Assembly (NCBI RefSeq): GCF_963678635.1
Contig: NC_087068.1
Location: 40,077,649-40,141,648 of the forward strand
Direction of reading: 5' to 3'
Source of the DNA: Symsagittifera roscoffensis
Taxonomy: Eukaryota; Xenacoelomorpha; Acoela; Convolutidae
DNA length: 64,000 nucleotides
Positions within the stretch are counted from its first letter, which is position 1, and each line of letters opens with the position of its first letter. The notes under the pieces were generated by a model. That model was not told the origin of the DNA, did not search any database, and saw only the letters and a list, made by a program, of their open reading frames with translations. Shown here piece by piece: positions 28,881-39,835 of this stretch. Both the position numbers and the translations under genes were made by a program.

Positions 28881-29499
28881 TTAGTTAAATCAAACGCTTC
28901 AACACTTCGACACAGTCTTTCGAGGGACAAAGTTTTTCGAGGTATAAAGATAATCTTTACGTATGTTTATCTGGATACGGTTATGAAAGCTCAAAAAATA
29001 AGGATTAAAATGAATCATTTAAGGAGTGAAACATAAACGTGCCTGAACGGAAGCTGACAACTTTTGTGAGTGATCTAGAAAAAAAAGCTCCCAATCGCAA
29101 AAGTTATTTTAAGACATCAAAGAAAACGAACATACACAACCAACGCGATGAGCGAACGGGCTGTGACCCTGAGAGATTGTTTTCTTGATCAAGGTGCGAC
29201 GCATCGTTAAGGGAGCGATTCTTCATTTTTGTACCAGTGCCGTCCATTTGAGTGAGTTGGTAAGAAATTCAGTTAACTCTAGCTTAAACGGGGCCGAAAC
29301 TGACTAAAACTACTACTTGAGAGAGTTAAATACGGGAAGGAATCAAAATTTATAGATTCTTGGAACATGAGCACCTATTTACTATGTTTTGATGAAATTT
29401 TCTTGGGACGAACACTTTCTGTATTTTAAAAAGTTTCAAAATTCCCTTCTGTTTTTTTTGCGTTGTACATTAGTTTTTTGTGGGTTAATGAGGACTGAG
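28881..29499. other. Unassigned AT-rich DNA
   Basis: No gene or repeat that I can support. Confidence 0.4.
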
Positions 29500-29656
29500 A
29501 GCTCTTGTCCAATTTCCTCCTTGATTTCTTCTAAAGTTCAAAATATGAAAGCTGAATAAATTTTTACAACAATTCTTACATGCAAAATGCCGTGTGGAAA
29601 ATTTTTGTGCAGCTTTTTTGCAATTTTGCGAGGGGGTGAGAAACTGGAAAAAAGCC
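29500..29656. mobile_element. hAT-type MITE, family C-like, degraded
   Basis: Starts AGCTCTTGTCCAATTTCC and ends GGTGAGAAACTGGAAAAAAGCC, with CTTACATGCAAAATGCCGTG inside, as in the copy at 15,924. The flanks match at only 5 of 8 positions. Confidence 0.65.
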
Positions 29657-29965
29657 TGATTGAAAAGTCAGAGTAGTTTTTAAATCGGTTGCTAATCATC
29701 CTTTTTTGAAAGTTTTCTACAGGAAAAAAAAAGGTTTAAATTTTAACGTTTTTGCAGTTTTCAGCAGTTTTTGCTGAATTTAACTTTTCCCAGTTTGTTG
29801 GTACTAAGATTTCATTTCATTGAAAGGACGTTCGCTTGAATGTCTGTTCCAAACTTTGTGAATAATAAGAATAATTTTGTGAATATTTGAGCTGCTTTCA
29901 ATCATATTTATCTGAATGATTTAGTTTTTTCTTCCATTATGTTTGCGTTTTTTGTAAGAATTTGC
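29657..29965. other. Unassigned AT-rich DNA
   Basis: Nothing supported. Confidence 0.4.
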
Positions 29966-30134
29966 GGCTCTTTTTCCTCCCCCCCCCCCCCACCTGCAAA
30001 TTTTCACATGTAAGCATTTCATCAAATAAGGCTAATAAACAGATCTGACTTGTTGTTCCGACTTTCGATACGAAAGTAACGGAATATTTCTGCTCGGGTT
30101 GGTTTTTATCGACAAATTTCGAAATTTAAACTAG
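29966..30134. repeat. MITE-B fragment joined to a RepC fragment
   Basis: GGCTCTTTTTCC and a 13-base C run, then CACCTGCAAATTTT, are the end of MITE family B. At about 30,053 GTTGTTCCGACTTTCGATACG begins the terminal part of RepC on the minus strand, which stops at about 30,134. Confidence 0.65.
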
Positions 30135-30226
30135 CCTATCTTTTTACTGTGTTCACAATGTCCAGTTGTTACAAAAATTAGTATTTTTGTAACAACTGGA
30201 CATTGTGAACACAGTAAAAAAATAGG
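30135..30226. repeat. Near-perfect 92-bp hairpin
   Basis: Arms 30,141-30,177 and 30,184-30,220 are exact reverse complements over 37 bp with a 6-nt loop (TTAGTA). With one mismatch the stem extends to 43 bp (30,135-30,226). It has no coding frame and sits exactly at the edge of the truncated RepC fragment. Confidence 0.95.
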
Positions 30227-30568
30227 TCCTTATTTTTTTCTGGGAAATACTATCGATAACAGTAACTCACGATTTGGATCGTTTCGATTCATCAGTTTGA
30301 CTGTTTAGGTTTTCTCGTGGTTAAGTTTTTCTTGGTTACAATGTTGTTAGACAAATTTCCTTGGTTAACTTTTTGTTTTGTCGCCGATCTGCGTTTCAAA
30401 AAGATTTCACAGTTTTGCTTCTTTCATAAGTATTTTACGCACGTGTAATTTCCACTTTCCCTCCAAATTTTACATTTCTCCTTGATTTGTTTTGAAATTT
30501 GACTTACGGAGTTATATTCAAAACAACATATGATGTTTTAGCTTGTGAGCAACATGTGAGCAAAACTA
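30227..30568. other. Unassigned AT-rich DNA
   Basis: No gene seen. Confidence 0.4.
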
Positions 30569-31304
30569 AACAAGACTGCTCGTATCAGGGCGAAGCCCTG
30601 AATGTTCCGAGTGCCTTTTAAGGTTTATGGAGCACTAATAACAGTAAAAACTTAGATGTAGTAAAAAAAATGAAATTTTTTTTCAAAAAAAAAATTTTAA
30701 ATGAAAATCATCCACCCCACACGCCATGTGAAGTACAAAAGGATAGATTTCGCTCCTTTTAACAAATTAATTATGGCAAACAAGCCTCTTTTAACCAAAT
30801 TGGAAGGATTTCTAAGACGGATTAACTCTCCGCTTACCCGTTAATAGCGCGAAATTTATCACACGTAATTGTCCCAAATTTGCCGAATAGGCAACCTGTA
30901 AACCCCCGTAACTTTACGAAAAATGATGGATCTTTTTCTTTCCCCCACCTCACACGGCCATCAATTTTATGTTTTAACGAGTGGTTATACAATGCTACTT
31001 ATCAAAAGCAAATACGTTGGGCAGAGCCTAATTAGTCCGCATGTCAAGTTTCACAACGATCGGACTATGTGAACAGTAACTTTACTAATAAAAAACTGCA
31101 GGTGGGGACAAAAAGAAAAAGAGCCAAGATGATCACAGGTGAAATATTTTTTCCAAATTTGAGCTCAGGACAACAACACATTTCCAATGATATAAAAAAA
31201 AACTCCGTCAAAAATGGCTAGTTAAAAATAGGAAATTTGTCTGAAGAAAAAACCCACCCCGAGCACAAATATTCCATTACTTTCGTATCGAAAGTCGGTG
31301 CAAC
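30569..31304 (+). mobile_element. RepC repeat, copy 1, with MITE inserted
   Basis: Begins AACAAGACTGCTCG followed by the hairpin TCAGGGCGAAGCCCTGA, and ends with the hairpin ACTTTCGTATCGAAAGT then CGG. The body (about 535 bp without the insert) is non-coding and contains CCCACACGCCAT, CGCGCGTTAATTG-like words and CACCCCGAGCACAA. A family B MITE lies inside it at 30,928-31,125. Confidence 0.85.
30928..31125. mobile_element. hAT-type MITE family B, nested in RepC
   Basis: Starts GGATCTTTTTCTTTCCCCC and ends GGGACAAAAAGAAAAAGAGCC. The flanks AAAATGAT and AAGATGAT agree at 7 of 8 bases. RepC sequence resumes on both sides, which dates this insertion after RepC. Confidence 0.85.
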
Positions 31305-31474
31305 AATAAAAAAAGTTTTTCTTGGCTTTTCATTGTAAACTTACGAAGGGGTTGAGAAACTGGTAAAAGCCACATTAGTGTGGCGAACAAACTAACTAAT
31401 GTGAACAGATGTTTTCATCAGTTAGCCTCACATTTTTTCATCACGCATTTATCCATAACAAGACTGCTCTTATA

Positions 31475-32747
31475 CACTCCGCGTCATATTTTTTCGTACC
31501 ATTCTAATAAATGGTAAATAGTTATTCAAAGACAAAAGTTGGCCAATTTTGTTCGCACCCTAAGGGTTTTGTTAAAAAAAGTCACAAACTACGCGCAAAT
31601 GGTTCTGTTTACGATTGATATAGCAGGTACCTGTCTTAACATGATTGAAAGTCAGTGTTTAAGATGCACTAACGCGACATTATTGAGTTAGCGAAAAAAC
31701 AATATGCAAATGGTTTTTCATATTGACGCCGAATCAGCCAAAAACTGAACTTACCAAGATCAACAGTGCAGTATATGATCAAGAATGACTACTCAAGAGT
31801 GAAAGCAAAGCAGGAACCTAAGCATGTGGCCGTTGGTTTTGAAAAAGGGTATATAAAACGATGCATTGCTCTCCTGAAAAAACGCAAAAAAAGGGTGACA
31901 GCCTCAAAAGTCCTGAGGGAGACAGCCCTCAAAATCAGCAGAAGAACGGTTCAACGGTCTTTATCAAGAAAGGGGTATAGGTACAAAAATGCGAAGCTTA
32001 CGATAAAAACAGAAAGAAAACCGAGTACGCCTTTGCACTGGATGGTTGACTAAACCAAAAAATTGTGTTGAAGTCGTTTTTTCGGATGGAAAAAATCTAA
32101 CCTAGACGGACCCCACAACTGGTGTTCCTGATTGGAGGAAAGTCATCAAGCTTACCTCAATCAACGTCAATGTGGGTGTGGTTCCCTAACGGTCTGGGTA
32201 TGAGTTTTTCGAGCGGTCACCTTTTTATCAAAATGGCATCTGGTCGAATAAATTCAGACACCTACATCAAGCTTATGAAAGACACTGCCACCCCTCTAAT
32301 GAGAGTCATTCTCGCCGATGATTTCGTTATGCAACAAGACAATTGCAGTATTCGTTTCAAAAAAAAATTTGGACTTTTTTGAGGAGATGGGAATTGAGCT
32401 TCTAGCTTGGCCCTGCAGGAGCCCAGACATAAACATTATAGAAAACGTGTAAAGCTTGATGAGGTCAAGGGTTTATGATGGTCCGCAACCAAAAAACAAA
32501 CAGGAGCTGGAAGAAAGAACTTTTGAAGCCGAAGACCACTTGAACTCCTATGTTTCTGAATTAGTTAAAACTCTATTCACATCGTTGCATAGTCGTTTCT
32601 TATCATGTGTTACGAGAAATGGAAAAAAAAATTCTTAGTGATTTTTTTAATCAATTCTGAAGTGGTACGAAAAGTTTGGCACACTTTTGCGTTGAATTGA
32701 TGAAATTACATGTAGTAAGATGGTAGAAAAAAATGTGACACGCAGTG
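31475..32747 (+). mobile_element. Tc1-like DNA transposon, inactive
   Basis: 1273 bp between TA dinucleotides (31,473-31,474 and 32,748-32,749), as expected for Tc1/mariner. The terminal inverted repeats are about 32 bp: CACTCCGCGTCATATTTTTT on the left and, in reverse complement, CACTGCGTGTCACATTTTTT on the right. RepC words on both sides (AACAAGACTGCTC before, GTTCCGACTG after) show it inserted into a RepC copy. Confidence 0.92.
31660..32640 (+). pseudogene. Tc1-like transposase, DD34E type, broken
   Basis: N-terminal helix-turn-helix part: LNLPRSTVQYMIK and ISRRTVQRSLSRKGYRYKNA. The catalytic domain follows in pieces: FSDGKKSNLDGPHNW (first Asp, about 32,080), DDFVMQQDNCSI (second Asp, about 32,335) and AWPCRSPDINIIEN (acidic end, about 32,440). 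The spacing from the second Asp to the Glu of IIEN is about 34 residues, as in Tc1 (DD34E). Stops after HNWCS, after KKFGLF and after IENV, plus shifts near 32,050 and 32,380, make it dead. The usual protein is about 340 residues. Confidence 0.88.
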
Positions 32748-32963
32748 TAACAATTCAAGGCCCTGACTGTTCCGACTGTCCCTGAAATCATATCGAATAG
32801 TTTTTGGGAAAAAAAATTATTGAAAACCTATAAATTTTGGACAATATCAAAGTGTGAAATGTTGGATCGTACAAAATTAATACGACCGAGCTGATTAACT
32901 AGCCTCTAATTTGGAACGATATGTTGTGCGGGATAAATCGCCACGCATAAATAATTTGCGTTA
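32748..32963. other. RepC remnant and unassigned DNA
   Basis: AAGGCCCTGACTGTTCCGACTG at about 32,758-32,779 continues RepC interrupted by the Tc1-like element, then similarity fades. Confidence 0.5.
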
Positions 32964-34089
32964 CCCGCAGTGACAAAAATGGATAAAAATCTATTATCAA
33001 TAGAAAATATACAGATTTCAGGTCTGTTGTAATTTTCTATAGTAAAACTTCGATTATGTAGTTTTAATAAACGATTATAATGGATTTTGTTTTGCGAAAG
33101 TTTTTTACTGTATATCTCTATTTTTTAATCCTTGCCGCAACACTCTAAAACTGTTTTCTCTGTATCGGAATTTATACTTTTTATAAACAGAATTAATCAC
33201 AGATTTTATGTAGATTATTTACAGACTATAAACAGTTTTTAGAAAGATTATATCAATAAGATATACAGAATAAATACTGATTTTCTCAACTTTCTCGCCA
33301 ATCAGATAGAAAGAGTATAATGAAATAAAATTATAATGTAGGTTTTTTATTTGAAATTTTGTACCAATGTTCGATCTGAAAAAAATTTAAATTCCTTTTT
33401 GAGTGAAAAAAAAAAATTGCAGCAAAAAAAAATTGCTGTAATAAATACTATAGATTTTAATGGACATGAAATTGCGCTGAACAGGTTGATCTTGTAAATG
33501 GCATTTGGAGAAGTTTTGCGCAAAAATACCTTTTTTTTACCGCGGAAACCCTTAGATTGCAAAAGTCCAGAGGAATATCTTGAAACTTGTATCTTGCGGT
33601 AACAATTTTTTCTCAAGTGAGTCAAGCTCAACTTAAATTTTTTTCCGATTGCAAATTTTGTTGACGTCGTCAATAAAATCAACAAACTGATTTTTGAATG
33701 GTCAAAATTGAGTTTTTACGACCCCTTATAGTTTTTAGGCAAGATTATCAGTTTGATATAGATTTTATACAGATTATAATTAGATTTTCTACAGATTATC
33801 TACTTACTATCTACAAATTTTTTTACAGATTATCAATAGATTTAATTGAATAGAAACTATACACTGAACAAAAGCAGATTATTTCCAGATTATTTACAGG
33901 TTTTACACAAAAGAAAAAACAATTATGTTGGCACTAAACTCCATTTATTTTTAGCGAAAAAAAATGGATTCCATCTGCACATAATCGATTATCGTTCGCA
34001 AAAAGGTTGTGGATAAAACGATTCCTTACTCAACGTTAATATGTAGATTTTTCGGTATATCGATTTTTATCCATTTTTGTCACTGCGAG
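32964..34089. mobile_element. 1.1-kb non-coding element with TA-flanked inverted repeats
   Basis: Starts CCCGCAGTGACAAAAATGG and ends with its complement CCATTTTTGTCACTGCGAG, continuing to about 28 bp of match, with TA just outside both ends (32,962-32,963 and 34,090-34,091). The interior is very AT-rich, with many ACAGATTAT/TACAGATT words (33,010-33,260 and 33,770-33,920). No transposase frame is visible; the 112-codon frame at 33,347-33,685 is not one. Probably a non-autonomous Tc1/mariner-type element. Confidence 0.75.
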
Positions 34090-35664
34090 TACGCTCTCAG
34101 CAATGTGAATAAGTTCATAAAAGCGCGCAAAATTTAGTCCAGAACATTTCCAATTTGGCAATTCTTAAACCCCCTAGAATTTTACAAAAAACAATCGTAG
34201 GTAAAGTATCTTTAATGGGGTATATACAATTTTGATCGAAAACCATTATTTTGATCGACTAAAATTGACTGAAAAAAAGCCACACCGAATTCCGTTTTCT
34301 TCGAAATTGGTAGCAAAAATTTTCTTCAAAATTTTTAGCAGAAAATTTTTGAATTTTTTGAGGCTTTTGGTTCGCAAAATGAAGCTCAAAAACTCCAAAA
34401 AAGTTTTGTTTACTTAAAATTAAGTTTTAAGGTCTTAAATTAGGAATAAATAGAACAATATCGAAAAAATAGAATAAGCATCATTTATTATTTTAGTACA
34501 TTTAGAATAACATGTAGAACAATTATAAAATTTAGTGATAAAATGAGGGAAGTTAAAAAAATCCGGCAGCTCTCTGGATTAGATTGTCTTTCTAGAAACA
34601 AACTGATCATCAGTAGCACGCCGAGAAGAGATATTGGAGGTTGACTACATCGCCCATCAATTCAGGTGGTCAAGTTTTTCTAAAAAATCCTTCTTTAGAA
34701 CCAATGGCTGTCTTCCACCACCATAATATTTTTCCACATGCAAATTTTGTTCTGTAACTCTTCTGTTCACATTGCCAGTTAAATGCAAAACTTAGCATGT
34801 CGATTTATTAGGCTATGGCAAACATTTTTAATCCTCATATCTATCCTTGTTAAAACTCTCGTTGCACCATAAAATTGCTGCTTATGTTATGTAGCTGAAA
34901 AAAAGCCCACGCAAAATCCCCTCCCCTACCCCTTCCAATGTTATCATAATGGGATCTTTTGAATTTAAAAAAAGGAAAAATTTTTTTTTTACCTTATCAT
35001 GATGCATGAAAAATTGCATGGGGAACAAACAACCTTTTGTGATCAGATTTGTTGTTCTTCGTCTAATACAGGTTGTACTCATGCATTTAGCCATTATATA
35101 ACGTAAAAAAACTGTAAAGATTTTAGAAAAAAAAACAGAAAAAGATAGCGAACGTTTGGTTGGAAAAAGAGTTTCTTAACTCAATGAATAATTATATGGT
35201 GAAACTTAAATCACTATCCCGAAAAGATTTTTCTCCAAACTTTAAACCATGTAATTTAACCAAAAGATAAGCTAAAACAACTACAAAAATTGAAAAATTG
35301 TATTGTACCCTCTCAAAACAACTTGCTTAAACCACACCCTATCATTTTGTAGCGGGTTAGGTGGAGGCGCCTCCCTTCCCAATATTTGACCCCTTAACCA
35401 CCCAAAGATTCACCCAACTGATGCTAATTTACATCAACCCTTTCTACCTGACCGACTGTTTTTTTTTCGGCAGGCATCTATGGCGCCAACATATACTAAA
35501 AATGACGGAAAAACCACCAACCATTTTCTGCGCTCGGCCTGCAAAAAAACGAGTGACGTTTGTTTTAAATTACATAGAAAAATATATAATTTATTGGAAT
35601 TGCCAGACTAATGAGTCAATTTGCTACTTGAGTTTTTATTTTATTGCTATCGTGTTTTTGATAA
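34090..35664. other. Unassigned, with a degraded MITE-A remnant
   Basis: 34,990-35,150 contains GATCAGATTTGTTGTTCTTC and ATGCATTTAGCCATTATATA, which match the interior of MITE family A loosely. The 102-codon frame at 35,361-35,669 has no recognisable domain. Otherwise nothing supported. Confidence 0.45.
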
Positions 35665-35904
35665 TGTGATACTGCTACTGCAATAGCAGTAACGTGATGT
35701 AACCTTCAGTGAACTTTTCTAACTATATTATAACATTGTCCAAGAGCACGGTATCTAAGAAATTCGGTACACCGCAAAGATCAGATAAAGGTAAATCTAT
35801 ATAGATATAGCAGTTCTAAAAAGAAAACTATTCATTCAAGAACCAATTTAATTCATCGGAATTATTTATTAGTTTTCCATCACGATACCTCGTAGAAAAT
35901 CACA
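35665..35904 (+). repeat. Gypsy-2 5' LTR and adjacent primer site
   Basis: 240 bp, TG to CA. The next bases TAGCGCAGTCAGCAGAAT (35,905-35,922) are a one-base variant of the TGGCGCAGTC primer site. Confidence 0.85.
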
Positions 35905-35981
35905 TAGCGCAGTCAGCAGAATTCTCAGTTCAGGACAATTGCACTGATATGGGAAGACCAGTATTTTGACCTTCAGCAAAT

Positions 35982-36720
35982 TTGGACACACCGTGGCGAT
36001 TCAAAATCTGGTTAGAACAATTTATAATGGCATTCACGGTGGAGGAAAATGTCAACCCAGAAATTATGCGAGAGGATCAAAAAGAAATACTGGAAGAACG
36101 ACCACTAAGACCAGAAACACCACGAGATGGAGAAGACGCAACCGCGAGAACAGCAAGAGACCTCAGAGACAAAATAGCAAGAGACCGAGTGACACTGGAG
36201 AATGAAGAGAGAAGAGCACTTGGGCCAAGGGTTGGCCACAACATTTTCTATAACGAGGAACAGAAGATGCTTGTATCCAGACTCTTCCTTATTTTATGAA
36301 CGGAAGAGAAGAAGAGGATCTTAGAAAAAAAACCTCATGTAGAAGTATCCAAAATGTCAGTCCAGGAAATCATTGAGATAGCATCGACTTCATTTCAGAA
36401 AGTGAAATTATGAAAGGTACAAACTAACGTATGAAAGGTACAAAGAACGCAGGAGAAAGTAGAGACTTTAGAGGCATTTCACGCGGCGCTAAGTGCTCAA
36501 GCAGCAAGATCGGAGTTAGGGACCATAGAGGATGAAATCGTTCGGGACTTGTTTAAACCTAGGATGAAAAACATGACTTTAAAAAACACCCATACTTTTC
36601 GAAACACTCACGCCTGAGTGATTACTCAAAAGAGCAATAAAACTGGATCATAATAAGTTGACCACATTGGCGTTTGAACAAAAGAATGCAGCAACATTTG
36701 CACGAACGAATACTAATTAT
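35982..36720 (+). pseudogene. Gypsy-2 gag, module A
   Basis: Open for about 105 residues from 35,982 (FTVEENVNPEIMREDQKEIL, then ARTARDLRDKIARDRVTLEN), then interrupted by stops at about 36,297 and 36,410. It resumes in another frame with KVETLEAFHAALSAQAARSE, then DEIVRDLFKPRMKN, which is the gypsy capsid core. Gag would form the particle. Arg/Glu-rich, likely coiled at its start. Module B repeats this at 37,754-38,345. Confidence 0.75.
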
Positions 36721-36779
36721 ATCTCAGGAGTGAAAGTCAAGCAAGCGCCAGTAATGACCGTGCGACCTTCGAATGGAAA

Positions 36780-36980
36780 CATCTTTTGCAGCGGAAAAAA
36801 ACAGGAGACAGAAGAGCAATAGATCTACACCCTCCAGTGGACAAACAAAGCGCTGAAATGACTGTGGACGTGCATTTGACCAGGGACAATCGAAATTTTG
36901 TCCGACTTTGGGGAAAACCTGCAAATATGCGGGAGACCTTAACATTTTGTGAAAACGTGCAGATCATAGCATATAGGTGA
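36780..36980 (+). pseudogene. Gypsy-2 nucleocapsid zinc knuckles, module A
   Basis: In the frame starting at about 36,850 the reading is CGRAFDQGQSKFCPTLGKTC then KYAGDL, which matches paired Cys/His knuckles of the K02A2.6-like gypsy group with some Cys lost. The long open frames in other phases across this stretch (both strands) are shadows. Confidence 0.6.
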
Positions 36981-37248
36981 ACTAATGGAGGGATCTGACA
37001 GGTCAGAAGAAGAGTGTAACCTCATAAGGGAAAACTTTGGGTCATGTAGCGATTTTGAACGCATGTCAATACAACCATACTTATCAGAGGGAGAATGAAT
37101 CTCAAAATACATTAATTAGAGAGAACAAGAGAGAAATCGATCAACGATGGGAGAGAAGGTGGGAGTTCAAAAGATTGATTTCCTAAGAGATCCAACGTCT
37201 AACAAGATAAAACCGCGCAAGGCCATGATACGGATAGATAATTAGATA

Positions 37249-37542
37249 ATGCAACTAACCGTGGGAACGGGAAGTCCAGTGTCCTTCCTAAACTGGTCGA
37301 CAACCAAAGAAATCATAGATAAATCAAAGAAAGCACGATTTATATCGGCAGAAAAGTTAAACCTGGTGGCACAATTTGTGGACTACAACAGACAACCTAT
37401 TTGTTTTGTGGAGGCTTTGAAGACAAATATGCGATCAGCGGGCTGGGAAGTGAAACGAGCCACGTTTTTGGTGACACAACTAAAAACCAGACGTATAATG
37501 GGTGTGGACCTTCGGACAAGTGGGGATATCAACCACACATAA
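37249..37542 (+). pseudogene. Gypsy-2 protease, module A, catalytic Asp lost
   Basis: Open for 97 residues: LTVGTGSPVSFLNWSTTKEI, then FLVTQLKTRRIMGVDLR. The family motif is DTGSPVSFLN; here Asp is Gly (codon GGA for GAC/GAT). The equivalent module B frame has DTGS. The late IMGVDL matches the protease ILG-type motif. A dead protease by this residue alone. Confidence 0.8.
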
Positions 37543-37612
37543 ACTTTTTCCAAGAGAACTATCAAACTTTGACGTGCTCATGTGCGAGCAGTCTGAAGGT
37601 TGGAAAAACAAC

Positions 37613-37640
37613 TTGCCTCGTAGAATATCACGTAGCGCAG
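37613..37640 (+). repeat. Remnant LTR end at the module junction
   Basis: CCTCGTAGAATATCAC followed by GTAGCGCAGCCAGCAG matches the 3' end of the LTR and the primer site, so module B begins as a new element start fused onto module A. Confidence 0.85.
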
Positions 37641-39213
37641 CCAGCAGAATTCTCAGTTCAGGACAATTGCACTGATATGGGAAGACCAGTATTTTGACCT
37701 TCAGCAAACTTGGACCCACCGTGACAATTCAAAATCTGGTTAGAACAATTTATAATGGCAATCACGGTGGAGGAAAATGTCAACCCTGAAATTATGCTAG
37801 AGAATCAATAAGAAATACTGGAAGAATGACTACCAAGTCCAGAAACACCACGAGATGAAGAAGACGCAACTGCGAAAACAGCAAGAGACCTCTGAGACAA
37901 ATTAGCAAGAGACCGAGTGACACTGGAGAATGAAGAGAGATGAGCACTTGGGCCAAGGGTTGGCCACAACATTTTTTTTAACGAGGTACAGAAGAAGCTT
38001 GTATCCAGACTCTTCCTTTTTTTAGGAACGGAAGAGAAGAAGAGGATCTTATAAAAAACCTCAAGTAGAAGTATCCAAAATGTCCTTCAAGGAAATCATT
38101 GAGCTCTAATCGACTTCACTTCAGAAAGTGAAATTATGAAAGGTTCAAACTAACGTATGAAAGGTAAAAAGAATGCAGGAGCAAGTAGAGACTTTAAAGG
38201 CATTCCACGCGGCGCTAAGTGCTCGAGCAGCAAGATCGGAGTTAGGGACCATAGAGGATGAAATCGTTCGGGACTTGTTTAAATCTAAGATGAAAAACAT
38301 GACTTTACAAAACACCCATACTTTTCAAAACTGTCACGCCTGAGAATTTACTCAAAAGAATGACAGTACAACCTTCGAATGGAAATAACTTTTAAGCGGG
38401 AAAAAACAGGAGACAGAAAAGCAAAAGGTCTACACCTTCCAGTGGACAAACAAAGCGCTGAAATAGTTGTGGACGTGCATTTGACCAGGGACAATCGAAA
38501 TCTTGTCCGGCTATGGGGAAAACCTGCAAATCTCCGGGGAACCTTGCCATTTTGTGGAACTGTGCAAATCATAGCATGACGGTGAACTAATGGGGGGATC
38601 TGACAGGTCAGAAGAAGAGTGCAACCTCATAAGGGAAAACTTTGGATCATGTAGCGATTTTGAACGCATGTCAATACAACCATAATTATCAGAGGGAGAA
38701 AGAATCTCACAATACATTAATTAGAGAATACACGAGAGAAATCGATCAACGATGGGAGAGAAATTGAGCGTTCAAAATATTGATTTCCTAAGAGATCCAC
38801 GTCTAACCAGATTCAATCGCGCACGGCCATGATACGGATAGATAATTAGATAATACAACTAACCGTGGACACGGGAAGTCCAGTGTACTTCCTAAACTGG
38901 CCGACAACCAAAAAAATCATAGATAAATCAAAGAAAGCACAATTTAACAGAAAAGTTAAACCCGGTGGCACAATTTATGGACTACAACAAACAACCTATT
39001 TGTTTTCTGGAGACTTTGAAGACAAATCCTCGGTCAGCTGGCTGCGAAGTGAAACGGGCCACGTTTTTGGTGACAGAACTAAAAACCAGATGTATACTGG
39101 GTCTGGACCTTCAAGCACAAGTGGGGATAACAACCACACATAAACCATTTACAAAAGAACTATCAAGTTTTGACGTGCTCATGTGCGAGCAGTCTGAAGG
39201 TTGGAAAAACAAC
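37641..39213 (+). pseudogene. Gypsy-2 gag-protease, module B
   Basis: A second copy of 35,920-37,612, diverged and with deletions (for example the part equivalent to 36,640-36,750). Gag at 37,754-38,345 has extra stops. The knuckles are at 38,440-38,580 (GRAFDQGQSKSCPAMGKTC). The protease at 38,865 starts MDTGSPVYFLNWPTTKKII, keeping the catalytic Asp, and continues in another phase at 38,965 (FLVTELKTRCILGLDLQ). The module then runs into reverse transcriptase without a further LTR piece. Confidence 0.8.
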
Positions 39214-39835
39214 TTCTTAACGAAACTCAAAGACTGATTCGAAAGACAGGGATATTCAAAAAACCATATTATGAGCTCAAAATTCATATAGCCCCTGTAT
39301 CAATTCATTTACAAGAAAAAATGGAAACGGAAATTAAAAAATTATTGACAGAGAGTCATATTACAAAATTGAATAATGTACAAGCGATTGTTTCATCGCC
39401 TCGATTGTAATAACAGTCAAAAAAGGCAATTCGATAAAATTGGCACTAGATGCGAAACCGACAAACAGACAACTCATCAAAAATAAATATCAAATGCCAA
39501 ATTGACGAACTTATAGATGGATAAACCCAAATTGTTACGGAAAAAAGAGGGCACATTCTACTTCACAGTGTTAGATTTAAATAATGCGTTTAGTCAGTTA
39601 AGACTGGCTGCAGACACATCTCGACAGCGTAATTTTATTGTTGTCGGGAAAACGCTAGAGGAACCTAGAAGTTTCCAACAGGGTTATACTGTTTGGCAGA
39701 CAAGCCTGCCGAAATCTAAAAACCAATGGGCAGAACAATCAATCACGCGAAGAATACTTTCTCTTTTCTAGACGATATTCTCTTTGTGTCAAAAGGTATG
39801 AAACATAAATTGGGATGTTAGTGGGTGAAGTACAA
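39201..39835 (+). pseudogene. Gypsy-2 reverse transcriptase
   Basis: Starts with IFKKPYYELKIHIAPVSIHL then KMETEIKKLLTESHI, the usual entry to gypsy reverse transcriptase. Motif A region: FYFTVLDLNNAFSQLRLA (about 39,555). RSFQQGYTVWQTSLPKSK follows, and the catalytic motif FLDDILFVSKG lies at about 39,765 after a frameshift. The typical motif is YxDD, so FLDD is acceptable. A stop after SSPRL and shifts near 39,500 and 39,740 break it. Confidence 0.82.

Noticed and set aside
35361-35669. A 102-codon plus-strand frame
   Set aside because: No domain, no splice or codon evidence, and AT-rich with random composition.
36724-36980. Three overlapping frames over the Gypsy-2 knuckle region, repeated at 38,348-38,579
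   Set aside because: The real coding phase is the one with the Cys/His knuckles; these are out of phase or antisense.
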